Source: Cinnamomum chago
Lineage: Eukaryota > Streptophyta > Magnoliopsida > Laurales > Lauraceae
Direction: 5' to 3'
Assembly: GCA_038049695.1 (NCBI GenBank)
Contig: CP142456.1
Span: 72,997,922-73,061,921 of the forward strand
Length of the DNA stretch: 64,000 nucleotides
In this document: one piece after another, positions 39,401 to 52,798 of the stretch
Numbering within the stretch: position 1 is the stretch's first letter
Layout: every line of letters begins with the position of its first letter
Translations under genes and position numbers: made by a program
Notes under the pieces: model-generated
Told to the model about the DNA's origin: nothing
The model's input: the letters and a program-made list of their open reading frames with translations, nothing else
The model's database searches: none

Positions 39401-42400
39401 CTCTCCGTTTTAATTTCTTATTAACTTCTTAGGGTAACACGAGGAGGAGTATGTTTATAATGATGCATTTTTAATAGCATTTTAGAATCTTAAATCCACA
39501 ATTTCCTCTTATGTAGTGCAATGTGGTGATCATCATATCACGAGTTTTGAAAATAGCACTTATATTTTTCTTTTATAAAGATTGATTCTAATTGTGATTT
39601 TGACAATCCCATTATAATTCATAAAAGATGTTATTTGTATTATATTACATGTGCTAGACGCCGGTAGGTTAATTAAGCTAGTCTTAAAGATTTTTGAGAT
39701 TTTCACAATTGATAGTGCAGTTTTTAAAGACTTGTTTCTTTGCAAGAATTTCTGACAGGAATTTAGGCTGTCTGTGCATTCCTGAATTGTAGTCGGAAAT
39801 TCCATGTTCACTTGCTTGCATTCCCAGCATTTGAGGCAAGTAGTATTTTGAAATTCCAAAAAAGTGGAATTCCCAAATGCTCGCCTTGACTCCAGCATTT
39901 ACAAATTCAAGCATTCTGAGAGGCTTGTTGGAACTTCGGCTCTCCCCCAACGATTGATTTTAATCTTCTCCTCTATTCTACTGTAACAAAATCAAGTCCA
40001 GACATCTTCTTCCTCCACCCTCCTTTCATATGTTTGCCTATTTTTCTCTTTTTTATTTTATTTTGCTGCATGCAATTTTTTCTAGAGGGTTTTGATGGAA
40101 TGGAAAGAAGAAGGGTTTTTTTGGGGTCTTAATGGAATGGAATCAGTGGGTTCTCTTAGATCTGAACCGGATGGTAAGTTACAGGGGCTATTTGGTTGGA
40201 TGGATGGATTGATTTGTGGCTTGTGTTGGCCGAGAGATGAAGAAATTCAAATGGATATGAAGTCGAAAATTTTTGGAGTTTAGGTAGCCTGAAATTCTCA
40301 GGGAGGAATTCTGGCCTAAAAGAAACAAAAAATTTAGGAATACCAGAATTAATAGGATTTTAAAATTCCACCATCTCAAATTCTACAAGTTCCAACATAC
40401 ATGAATTCTAAAAATTAATGCAAAGAAACAGGCCCGAAAAGTTAAGCAAAGAAATAATGTGAAACTTTCCCTTGTCCTTCTCCATATTTCTCTTATTTCT
40501 ATTGGCTGAGTTGTTATTTCATTTTCTGGGTCCCTTTTCTTTTCCAACTTCAACGTAAAACTACTCGTGGATAGGATCAACATCAAGTCAGAATTGCTTT
40601 ATTACCATAGGAACACTCCATTTCACGAGGAGTACTGTCTAGAGTTTATTAGACATTCTCACCTAAAAAAAGACAACATATTTTTTTATGTGGCTCACCT
40701 CGCTTCTCCTACATAGTTGGCACCAATCTATTTCACAATAATTTTATATGTACTTGCTAGTAAGAGTTGGAATATAAAAAGAATCGATTAATTTAAAGAA
40801 GATTGTACTTTGTGGCTAATTTTTATTGGATTGTTGTAGCTCAGCTAGTTAGGGTAAATGTCAGAATGCACGAGTTCAAATGAACAATTGTGTTCTGCTC
40901 AAAGGAGAAAATTCACCAGTTAATATCAAGATAGTTATGAATTAAAAGTCGTCAGAACTTTGGGTTTCTCTTGGATTATTGATGGAAATTAATGAAAAAA
41001 AATAAAAATAGGAAAGGAATAAAACATATTTGAAATCTTCACTCATATTGAAATATTCTTACTTTTAACGGTGTTTTTCACTTTCGTGCTGCACTTTTTG
41101 CTTAGGGGCTTGGTTTGGATAGGTGATTTTTGTGGGAGTGGTGGTCTCAGTGAAAAAAAAAAATGAAAAACAAGCTTTTCCTATATTTAAAGCAATCCTA
41201 AAAATTCTAATCCTGTAAAAGGGGCTTCAATTAAAAAGTAAAACCGAAGAACCACAAATAGCCATTAAATAGTTTATTCGTAGATTAGAAAAACTAAAAG
41301 CAAGAAAAATCACAAGACTTGCAAAGAGTAAGTTTAGATGAGTAAAATGAAGTTTGACTTAGGTGAGGAAGCTTTTGGGTGAAAAAAATAGCCACAAGTG
41401 AGGTAGGAAGGTGTCACGTCCCCAGAACCCAATTAGAGAATAAACCGGATCCTTAGAGTGAAATTTAGGACTAATTAGAATTTTTGTCCTTTAGGCCCAA
41501 GGATCATAAGTTCGCTGTGAGGATATAATATTTCAAGCCTCATGTATAATAAGAATTGCGAAGTTCATACAAATCTAGGCATATGGAATATCAACAATGG
41601 ATAATGACTTCATTTAATAATTAAAGTTGCACAAAAGAATAAACAAAACTAACCAAGGAGTTAATTAATTACACTGGCACTACTCTAACACTAGAAGAAA
41701 CTCGCTCATTATCTAAACTCACTTAAATATCTAAAATATAAATAATTATAAAAATAATAAAATAAACGGGTCAATGGGCCTACTATTGGGCCCAACTGAC
41801 CCCAGTAAGGTCTTGGACCTTATAGAAAGCGGCTACCCCAGATTTTTATTTTTTTCCATTTCTATTAAACATTACAGGGCTGGACGGATTGATCATTAGA
41901 CATTACAATCTTTTCATTGAGCTTTCAAACCGGTACCAACGGATGGATCAAAAACTTTGACAAGGAGAAGTTGATGCTACACTTGGCCTGAAATCTAGCC
42001 AAACATCTTGACATCTAAAATACATACGCCAGAAATTCAAAATCAAGAAACCAGACGTCTAGAGTTGCGTTTAGATGTCAGGGGACAAGAAATCTAAAGA
42101 TGATAGATGCCTAGGTTAATGTGAAGCAAAAGTTCCTTGTAGGGGATTTTATCGGAAAAACCCCCTTAAATTCGGTGGAGACCAAAAACTAGAATGGTCA
42201 TAGAGGCTCTTTTCAGTTTTTTTCTTTCTTTTATTGTATCGAGTAGCAATATTGCTGCTCCTCTGTAAATATTGCTGCTCATTGCGTCACCTTCCTTCTT
42301 TTCTACTTTGCATGTCCACTATTCACTCATTCAACTAAGTAATGACGCATCTTGTTCTCTTAAATTATCTCCAAACTTCAAATCAAGCAATCAATACTGC

Positions 42401-43246
42401 AAACGACCCAAATTATTGTTGAATCATGAGCGCTCATTTAAATTAAACAAACAACCCTTTGCCCCAAACGAGGAGACTTCCAGCTCAGAGCCATAAATAT
42501 TCCTTTAGTATTACTTAAATTACAAAAACAAATACCTGGGATTTAGTAGAGGAGAAACTTCTCTAGCCAGAGAACTACACGACCAGTCTAGTTCTATGGG
42601 CCCCACATACGCCCGCATTTGATCAATGCAGCTCCATTCGCAGTCTTTAGTCCCCATGATTTAGCACCATGTGCAACTTTGTGGTCATCAAACCTTTCTT
42701 CGTCATTGGATTGAATTTCAATTTTCAAAATATCTACAGTTAAAAGACCATTAAATCTTAAGACTCTTAAATCGAGGACTACAATTGACATTTTGCATGA
42801 CCCTTATCGGTAAAAAGACCTTTCGCATCTACCTCTAATGGCACAAACGCATCCAAGTGGGCCCCACGAGCTGGACTACAAGCAGAGTATGTGGTCTGCT
42901 CGTAGGTGAAGATTTTGATCCTTTAATTAGTAGGATTGGTTTTCTGTTAAATACTTCAGAAGAAAATTGGTCTCCTCTAGCAAACAATCTCTTTTGGATT
43001 AGTAAACGGTTGCGACTGCTGAGTATTTAGGTAAAACATTCCTTTTGTGATTGAAACTAATATAAATACCAAGTTTTATAGCTAGCCAGACAGCTCAACG
43101 GCCTTAGCAAAAAACCCTTTTTGCTTGTCCTCTAGCAAGCACATCCCTTTCCCACACACCTTTTAAATACCCAGCCATGCCATGCTTTGATATATTCATA
43201 CACATTTTAAATCAGATTTCCTTACACACACACACATTCTAGCAGT

Positions 43247-44834
43247 ATGGCTTCCCTAAGTTCCTCTCCTGTTGCTTCAGCCCTCCATCCCACACCTCTA
43301 AATACAAACAAAAATGGTGCTGACCGTCCATCACCATTTCACCCTTCTGTTTGGGGAGATTACTTCCTTTCTTACTCCGACGGTCACGAGGTATATATTC
43401 ACACATTCTTTGTTTTGAGAAATGATCGCATGATGATGATTTTATACATGTCATGTCAACTACCGTGAGGCTCATCTTTGTTTGATCCAAGTCATTCATA
43501 TCATGCAACTTCTCATGACGAGAAAGTCTCTCCAACTTTCATTCCATTAACTGGTTAATACGCAAATGTAAAGCAAAAGAGAGCTTGTTATGTTTGTGTA
43601 TGTTTGTTTGTTTGTTAGATCCATTGTAGCGAAGGGATTTTTACAGTTTAGTATCTCTTAAACTTAATTTGCACATGAAAATGTTACTAAAGACATAAAA
43701 AAATGTCACCAAAGTAACTTCACTGTATTTTATCTTTTCTAATTTTTGACAGTCTTGCCCATTCTTTGATCTGTGTTTTAACTTTTGAGGCTCTTTTTAC
43801 CAAAATAAATAAATAAATTTTGAGGCCCTGAAGTGATTGAAGTATTATGTTGCAAGTAGGTTAACTTGTGTGATCGGGATTTAACCCCATCATTTACTAC
43901 ATTATAAGTTGTTTAGTTTGATCCCATCATATTCCTAGACCTTAAATGACCCCTCTACATTCCTGCTCAAGGAGGTTGTTTTGTTTTCCACCCCAGCCAA
44001 GGGGGCTGGGACCTACAATAGCACCTGGCACCCGCACACGTGAGAAGAAAGCCCGCACAAATGAAAAGAGAGTCTGCGTACACATGGAAAGGGAGTGTAA
44101 GCAGCTGAAAAGGGGTAACTTAAAAAAGGATCGAACTTTAGGTAGCTGAATGAGATTTGGAGTTGCCAATCAAGCAACCCCTTGTACTCAAGAAAGTTGG
44201 GTCCCAGTGCAGTTGGCTGCAGTAAAAAAAAAAAAAAAATCTTGACAGGGCTGAAAAATGATAACGGGCTTTATTTTTAGAAGATAACGTCAGCCAGGTC
44301 AACACAAATCAGATGCATCTTATCCACCATTCTCCATGGGATATTTCCATCCGTCCTCAAAACATGATAGAACGTGGGGTATTAAGCAGGCCCCACAAGG
44401 AGGCCCTCCCTTCTATAGATTTGCAAAAAAGCATCACTTTTCTCATCTATCTTCCATGATAGAAATTATTATTTTTACCAACTAATCACTTTTAATTTGC
44501 AATGGGACATGGACAGAAAATAGATGCATGGACTAGCAAGGTTGGAGAGTTGAAGGAAAAAGTGAAGAGGATGCTAATCACATCCAAGGGATCAGTTGAA
44601 GAAACGATCATGATTGATGACATCCAACGACTTGGAGTGGCCTATCACTTTGAAAAGGAGATCAACGACGCATTGGAACATATATATGAGGCCAATGTTG
44701 ATTATGATGATCTAAAAACAGTCGCTCTTCGATTCCAATTACTGAGGCAAAAGGGCTATAACATCTCTTGTGGTAAAACTTCTTCACTATTTTATATCAC
44801 TCATTCTTGGCAAACTGGACAACAAACAAAATAA
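43247..44834 (+). pseudogene. Truncated terpene synthase copy 5 (exons 1-2 only)
   Basis: Exon 1 is 43247-43390 and exon 2 is 44517-44772. Intron 2 is cut at 44945. This copy is next to the intact gene: its exon 2 donor is about 9.6 kb from the intact exon 3 acceptor. Confidence 0.93.
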
Positions 44835-44945
44835 TTAGATATATGTGGACATTTAATTACCAAAGGTAAGTGTGTCCCGCTATGGGGCCTATCGATATTT
44901 TATCCGGTAGGTATGATACAATATGATTATTGTATCAATGGATCA

Positions 44946-45860
44946 TGTTACATATAATTTCAAAGGTTCTTTCATTAACATGATCTACTTAGATTTACCA
45001 AAGATAAAGTACTACTTGGATTGAATCAATGGTGATGTATCCAAAACAATAAATCAATTCAAAACATAAAACATGTTAAGGACACAACACAAACATAGTT
45101 TATCATGCTACAAATGATTTACCAAAAATAAAACAAAGCATGAAAAACATATGATTAAGGAAAGTAGAGCCTACTTGGAGATTTAACTTCATTAATCCAA
45201 GCTTTAGCTTTCCTAATGATCCCCTTCATCCCTTAGTTCATTTCCCTTCTATTTGCCTCAAAACCCCTCAAGGAGGGCCTTAAAATTCCCAACTTTTGGC
45301 AAAGGAAAGAACTCATATTTATAGCAAAAAGTGCCCAACGGCTAGTCCCCGGTCGACCTGCAAACAGGTCTCGGTCGATCGGGATCACACAACGGTCAGA
45401 AATATGACCGTTGGTGCCCCAGGGCATTTTCTGCCTGCAGTGTTCCCGGTCGACCGGGACCCCTGGGCCGGTCAACCGGCCACACTGCTGGGACCAAAAA
45501 ATTCAACTTTTGCATATTTCAAAGTTTATCTTTGTGGAACTTTTTGGACCATATAAGCAAGCTTAAAAACATGTTTTAAATCATTCTAAGGGTTTTAAAA
45601 CATGAACCATAAAAAGCCTAAAACATTTTGAAAGATTTAAAACTCATAGGCTAGCTTGATTTTCTAAAACTCTTTTCAAATCAAATGCATCCAAGATTAA
45701 AAACAAAACATGCATAAATCAAAACTTTTACAACTCTTAAAAACAATGCATGTTTAGAACAAGATTTCAAGATTTCTAAAATCAATGCATATGTGTGTGA
45801 ATCAAATGATGCTAGAATGATTATGCATCCATCAAATTGCAATCTACAAAATTCCTAACA
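44946..45860 (-). mobile_element. Truncated LTR fragment (unit 6)
   Basis: Copy of the 7312-8226 fragment. The TATA-like box at about 45324-45316 on the minus strand faces the truncated TPS exon 2 at 44517-44772. It is the LTR fragment nearest the intact gene, about 6.8 kb upstream of that gene's start codon. Confidence 0.85.
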
Positions 45861-48800
45861 GTCATAACAGGCATACCATGATGACTTAGGAATCTAACTA
45901 TGAGACAAATGGCGATCCATCTCTAGTCTCATAAATCTGGTATTAAAGTATCTTATGCACGATGAGGATGTCATGCATTATGCTCCTCCCACTATTTGAT
46001 CACGGCTTCAAGTGCAGAGCTTCAATTGCAGTAATAACTGGTAAGACTAGGTCGATCCACATGGAGCTTTAGAAATAAGGCTTTCAAACTCTGTCACATG
46101 CCCTAAATAAAATCTAATTTTAGCCTAAAATTTAGAAAAGTACATTCATCATTCCTACTTTAAACTAAAATTAAATACATTTCCAAAAATAAAATTTCCT
46201 AAATCTAAAAACCTAATCTAAAATGAATCACAAGTTGCTACAAAAGAACACACAAATTAGAAACAATCCAAAAATAAAACTTACCAAAAATAAAACTAAG
46301 AAGCTAAATTAAAAAAAAAATGAACCTAAGTTAGAAACCAAATCAATCAAAACATGCTCAACAAAGATTAGTAACAAATCAAATCACTCAAAAAGAAAAC
46401 AACCTACTTTCTAAAATTAGCATGCAAACCTTACTAAATTAGTTTCCTAAATTAGAAACTAGGTTAGTCAATTAGGGTTAATATATTTCCTAAGTTAGTG
46501 AATTGAGTTAATCAACTCCCTAAAGTTAAGGACTTTCCAAATAAATAAAGATTTTCAAATCTTAACAAATTTAGAAAGCACTAAGTCAATCATACCTTAT
46601 GTTAGAATTTCCAAATCTTAAGAAACTTCCTAAGTTAAAATCTTCAATTAAAAAAAATTAGAAAGATCTTTTATTTGTGAAAATTATCTAAATAATGTAA
46701 AACACAAAATCAAAAACTAATCCTAAAGTTAGAAAGTTAGTAATGCAATGTATGCCATGAGATGTTAGAAAATTCTAAGTCTAGAAAACTAGTATGCAAG
46801 GCTGTTTTTATGCATGATTTTTCCTAATCTAATGCAACCTAAAACTGAGTTTATTGGCTAGATTTTGAGCTACAATGATGTATGAATCAAATAAAAAAAA
46901 AAACCAGAAGTGGAAAACGATTTAAAACGAATGAGATATGAGTGTATGATCATGACCTAAAAAAAAAACTATGCAGAAATTCTGCACACAGGTGGGTCCG
47001 ACCAGCCATGTTTGAGCCACTGGTTCACCATCTTTCCAAAATTATTTTTGTTTGAAATTTGGGGGTTTAAAAATAAACTGATCAAACTTTAATTTCCCAA
47101 AGTTTCATTGAAAAATAATGTGTTTTGATCAAGTTTCTAATCGCAAACTTTTTACACAAAATCTGTCCTGAAATTCCTGCAACAATGTGCTGAATTGTGG
47201 ACTTTATATTCAGATCCAGATTTCCCAAAAAATATTTGGCCGAGATTATTGACTCAAATCTCTGATTTTTCTTGCTTATTCAATTTCAAACTCCGATTCC
47301 GGCAACTTAAACATATCTAAACTCCACCAATATGAATATGCATGCAATGCTAATTAGTACCAACCATAAACTATGCATAAAAATTCACATAAACATATAA
47401 GAAGCAAAAGAAGAAAAGAAAACAACAAATGATTGAATTTAAATGTGTGGATTGCCTTTGTAATTGAAAAATTATGAATTGAAAATTTATTTTAATCATG
47501 AATGCCATGATCTTAGAATTTCAAAATCATCTTAGGCATTGATAGGTTCATATTTTGGAAAACACTTTTTGGATTTATTTAAACATGAAACCAAGCATGA
47601 CTTCCATGACCTAAAATCCCACTTTGAAAATCACTTTCATTTCAAAAAATCTACTAGTAGATCACCAGTAGGTCAGCAGGAGTTCAGCCTACGTGAGGTC
47701 GGCTAGCCGCCTGTATATGTTAGTGACCGTTAGAATATGACCGTTAGACGTCGGCTAGTGGCCCAAAGAGCCGTTGGAACCTTTTTTTTACTATATATTT
47801 GAACCTATTCCTTGGGTTTTGAGCCAACACAATTGAATCTTTTGAGGTGTTTTGGAACCTAAGGAAGGAGAATCGATTAAGGAAGGCTTATGGGTCACTT
47901 AATTGGAAAGCAAAAGCTTGGATTCATTAGTAAAATCAATCTAAGTGGGTAAGATTTGTATTGAAGGCCTATTTTAAACTTCCATTTACTTGGCTCAAAT
48001 AATCACATTCAAAGAATAAATCCAGATGAAGCTTATTAGTGTATGTTACTTGTAGATGTAGTGGTGATAACTTCAAAACAATAAATCAAGTTAATGGAAA
48101 AAAACTTGCAAAAGCACTTTTTACTTAGGGTTTATTTGTTTTCATTGAATATACATAGGAATTAATGGTCAAATGAGATTTTCAAATTAACAAGGGTTAT
48201 TAAAGAGCCAAGGGCGAAGAAAATGAGGTGTGAGGTGAAAGATGTATGGAAGCTATCTATATGGGACCCTGACTTTCATACTATATATTTAAATTAATGA
48301 GGGCTGGATATTCACCTTTGACATTTCATTTTTAACGACTTATATAAATATACTCTTAAAATTCTTAGGAATTCAATTACATGAACCACACAAGCTTTTA
48401 GGGCCTGTTCTTTACAACAATTCATAGAGTTTTTCTCTGGAAAATTTCAAAATCTCCGACAGCTATACCCTAATGTGGAATTCCTAAATCCTCCTCTTGA
48501 ATGGAACATTTGAAATTCAAGAAAAATGCATAGAGATTCCCATCATTAATTGGGAACAAATGTAACATCATATACTTAACACCATTTCGTCTCTGATAAA
48601 AAAAGATTTCTTTGATCACTCAACTAACATTCTGAATATTTTATGCCTAGAAAATGGATATTAAATGTTTCTATGCAAGATTGAGGGCCTACTCATTTAA
48701 GGATGAGTTAGAAAAAACACCACCTTAATCCAAATCAAACATGCGTGATTACAAAGATAGCAAGTGTAAACCACATAACGTACCGAGTAGAAGCACTTGA

Positions 48801-51800
48801 TGTAACAACTCTCTCCGTTTTAATTTCTTATTAACTTCTTAGGGTAACACGAGGAGGAGTATGTTTATAATGATGCATTTTTAATAGCATTTTAGAATCT
48901 TAAATCCACAATTTCCTCTTATGTAGTGCAATGTGGTGATCATCATATCACGAGTTTTGAAAATAGCACTTATATTTTTCTTTTATAAAGATTGATTCTA
49001 ATTGTGATTTTGACAATCCCATTATAATTCATAAAAGATGTTATTTGTATTATATTACATGTGCTAGACGCCGGTAGGTTAATTAAGCTAGTCTTAAAGA
49101 TTTTTGAGATTTTCACAATTGATAGTGCAGTTTTTAAAGACTTGTTTCTTTGCAAGAATTTCTGACAGGAATTTAGGCTGTCTGTGCATTCCTGAATTGT
49201 AGTCGGAAATTCCATGTTCACTTGCTTGCATTCCCAGCATTTGAGGCAAGTAGTATTTTGAAATTCCAAAAAAGTGGAATTCCCAAATGCTCGCCTTGAC
49301 TCCAGCATTTACAAATTCAAGCATTCTGAGAGGCTTGTTGGAACTTCGGCTCTCCCCCAACGATTGATTTTAATCTTCTCCTCTATTCTACTGTAACAAA
49401 ATCAAGTCCAGACATCTTCTTCCTCCACCCTCCTTTCATATGTTTGCCTATTTTTCTCTTTTTTATTTTATTTTGCTGCATGCAATTTTTTCTAGAGGGT
49501 TTTGATGGAATGGAAAGAAGAAGGGTTTTTTTGGGGTCTTAATGGAATGGAATCAGTGGGTTCTCTTAGATCTGAACCGGATGGTAAGTTACAGGGGCTA
49601 TTTGGTTGGATGGATGGATTGATTTGTGGCTTGTGTTGGCTGAGAGATGAAGAAATTCAAATGGATATGAAGTCGAAAATTTTTGGAGTTTAGGTAGCCT
49701 GAAATTCTCAGGGAGGAATTCTGGCCTAAAAGAAACAAAAAATTTAGGAATACCAGAATTAATAGGATTTTAAAATTCCACCATCTCAAATTCTACAAGT
49801 TCCAACATACATGAATTCTAAAAATTAATGCAAAGAAACAGGCCCGAAAAGTTAAGCAAAGAAATAATGTGAAACTTTCCCTTGTCCTTCTCCATATTTC
49901 TCTTATTTCTATTGGCTGAGTTGTTATTTCATTTTCTGGGTCCCTTTTCTTTTCCAACTTCAACGTAAAACTACTCGTGGATAGGATCAACATCAAGTCA
50001 GAATTGCTTTATTACCATAGGAACACTCCATTTCACGAGGAGTACTGTCTAGAGTTTATTAGACATTCTCACCTAAAAAAAGACAACATATTTTTTTATG
50101 TGGCTCACCTCGCTTCTCCTACATAGTTGGCACCAATCTATTTCACAATAATTTTATATGTACTTGCTAGTAAGAGTTGGAATATAAAAAGAATCGATTA
50201 ATTTAAAGAAGATTGTACTTTGTGGCTAATTTTTATTGGATTGTTGTAGCTCAGCTAGTTAGGGTAAATGTCAGAATGCACGAGTTCAAATGAACAATTG
50301 TGTTCTGCTCAAAGGAGAAAATTCACCAGTTAATATCAAGATAGTTATGAATTAAAAGTCGTCAGAACTTTGGGTTTCTCTTGGATTATTGATGGAAATT
50401 AATGAAAAAAAATAAAAATAGGAAAGGAATAAAACATATTTGAAATCTTCACTCATATTGAAATATTCTTACTTTTAACGGTGTTTTTCACTTTCGTGCT
50501 GCACTTTTTGCTTAGGGGCTTGGTTTGGATAGGTGATTTTTGTGGGAGTGGTGGTCTCAGTGAAAAAAAAAATGAAAAACAAGCTTTTCCTATATTTAAA
50601 GCAATCCTAAAAATTCTAATCCTGTAAAAGGGGCTTCAATTAAAAAGTAAAACCGAAGAACCACAAATAGCCATTAAATAGTTTATTCGTAGATTAGAAA
50701 AACTAAAAGCAAGAAAAATCACAAGACTTGCAAAGAGTAAGTTTAGATGAGTAAAATGAAGTTTGACTTAGGTGAGGAAGCTTTTGGGTGAAAAAAATAG
50801 CCACAAGTGAGGTAGGAAGGTGTCACGTCCCCAGAACCCAATTAGAGAATAAACCGGATCCTTAGAGTGAAATTTAGGACTAATTAGAATTTTTGTCCTT
50901 TAGGCCCAAGGATCATAAGTTCGCTGTGAGGATATAATATTTCAAGCCTCATGTATAATAAGAATTGCGAAGTTCATACAAATCTAGGCATATGGAATAT
51001 CAACAATGGATAATGACTTCATTTAATAATTAAAGTTGCACAAAAGAATAAACAAAACTAACCAAGGAGTTAATTAATTACACTGGCACTACTCTAACAC
51101 TAGAAGAAACTCGCTCATTATCTAAACTCACTTAAATATCTAAAATATAAATAATTATAAAAATAATAAAATAAACGGGTCAATGGGCCTACTATTGGGC
51201 CCAACTGACCCCAGTAAGGTCTTGGACCTTATAGAAGGTGGCTACCCAGATTTTTATTTTTTTCCATTTCTATTAAACATTACAGGGCTGGACGGATTGA
51301 TCATTAGACATTACAATCTTTTCATTGAGCTTTCAAACCGGTACCAACGGATGGATCAAAAACTTTGACAAGGAGAAGTTGATGCTACACTTGGCCTGAA
51401 ATCTAGCCAAACATCTTGACATCTAAAATACATACGCCAGAAATTCAAAATCAAGAAACCAGACGTCTAGAGTTGCGTTTAGATGTCAGGGGACAAGAAA
51501 TCTAAAGATGATAGATGCCTAGGTTAATGTGAAGCAAAAGTTCCTTGTAGGGGATTTTATCGGAAAAACCCCCTTAAATTCGGTGGAGACCAAAAACTAG
51601 AATGGTCATAGAGGCTCTTTTCAGTTTTTTTCTTTCTTTTATTGTATCGAGTAGCAATATTGCTGCTCCTCTGTAAATATTGCTGCTCATTGCGTCACCT
51701 TCCTTCTTTTCTACTTTGCATGTCCACTATTCACTCATTCAACTAAGTAATGACGCATCTTGTTCTCTTAAATTATCTCCAAACTTCAAATCAAGCAATC

Positions 51801-52468
51801 AATACTGCAAACGACCCAAATTATTGTTGAATCATGAGCGCTCATTTAAATTAAACAAACAACCCTTTGCCCCAAACGAGGAGACTTCCAGCTCAGAGCC
51901 ATAAATATTCCTTTAGTATTACTTAAATTACAAAAACAAATACCTGGGATTTAGTAGAGGAGAAACTTCTCTAGCCAGAGAACTACACGACCAGTCTAGT
52001 TCTATGGGCCCCACATACGCCCGCATTTGATCAATGCAGCTCCATTCGCAGTCTTTAGTCCCCATGATTTAGCACCATGTGCAACTTTGTGGTCATCAAA
52101 CCTTTCTTCGTCATTGGATTGAATTTCAATTTTCAAAATATCTACAGTTAAAAGACCATTAAATCTTAAGACTCTTAAATCGAGGACTACAATTGACATT
52201 TTGCATGACCCTTATCGGTAAAAAGACCTTTCGCATCTACCTCTAATGGCACAAACGCATCCAAGTGGGCCCCACGAGCTGGACTACAAGCAGAGTATGT
52301 GGTCTGCTCGTAGGTGAAGATTTTGATCCTTTAATTAGTAGGATTGGTTTTCTGTTAAATACTTCAGAAGAAAATTGGTCTCCTCTAGCAAACAATCTCT
52401 TTTGGATTAGTAAACGGTTGCGACTGCTGAGTATTTAGGTAAAACATTCCTTTTGTGATTGAAACTAA

Positions 52469-52476
52469 TATAAATA
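52469..52476 (+). promoter_or_regulatory. TATA box candidate of the intact terpene synthase gene
   Basis: TATAAATA lies 186 bp before the start codon, so initiation about 30 bp downstream would give a leader of roughly 150 nt. A weaker TTTTAAATACCC at about 52569-52580 would give a short leader near 55 nt. A CA-repeat sits at about 52632-52644, just before the ATG. All truncated copies carry the same promoter (for example 5427-5434). A G-box CACGTG lies in intron 1 at 53445-53450. Confidence 0.5.
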
Positions 52477-52654
52477 CCAAGTTTTATAGCTAGCCAGACA
52501 GCTCAACGGCCTTAGCAAAAAACCCTTTTTGCTTGTCCTCTAGCAAGCACATCCCTTTCCCACACACCTTTTAAATACCCAGCCATGCCATGCTTTGATA
52601 TATTCATACACATTTTAAATCAGATTTCCTTACACACACACACATTCTAGCAGT

Positions 52655-52798
52655 ATGGCTTCCCTAAGTTCCTCTCCTGTTGCTTCAGCCCTCCATCCCA
52701 CACCTCTAAATACAAACAAAAATGGTGCTGACCGTCCATCACCATTTCACCCTTCTGTTTGGGGAGATTACTTCCTTTCTTACTCCGACGGTCACGAG
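52655..52798 (+). CDS. Terpene synthase exon 1
   Basis: Encodes residues 1-48, including the FHPSVWGDYF block, and ends in phase 0 at a GTATAT donor. The start is the first ATG of the frame and gives the usual short TPS-a N-terminus. It is identical in translation to the five truncated copies. Confidence 0.92.

Larger units (their letters stand above)
35536..44945 (+). repeat. Array unit 5 (complete, 9,410 bp)
   Basis: Same map: LTR fragment 35536-36450, exon 1 43247-43390, exon 2 44517-44772. It is 2 bp longer than the others because of one extra A in an A-run near 41152-41163 and one extra C near 41836-41839. Other private changes are T at 39334 (C elsewhere) and C at 41830 (T elsewhere). 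The G allele upstream of exon 1 is at 43139. Confidence 0.96.
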
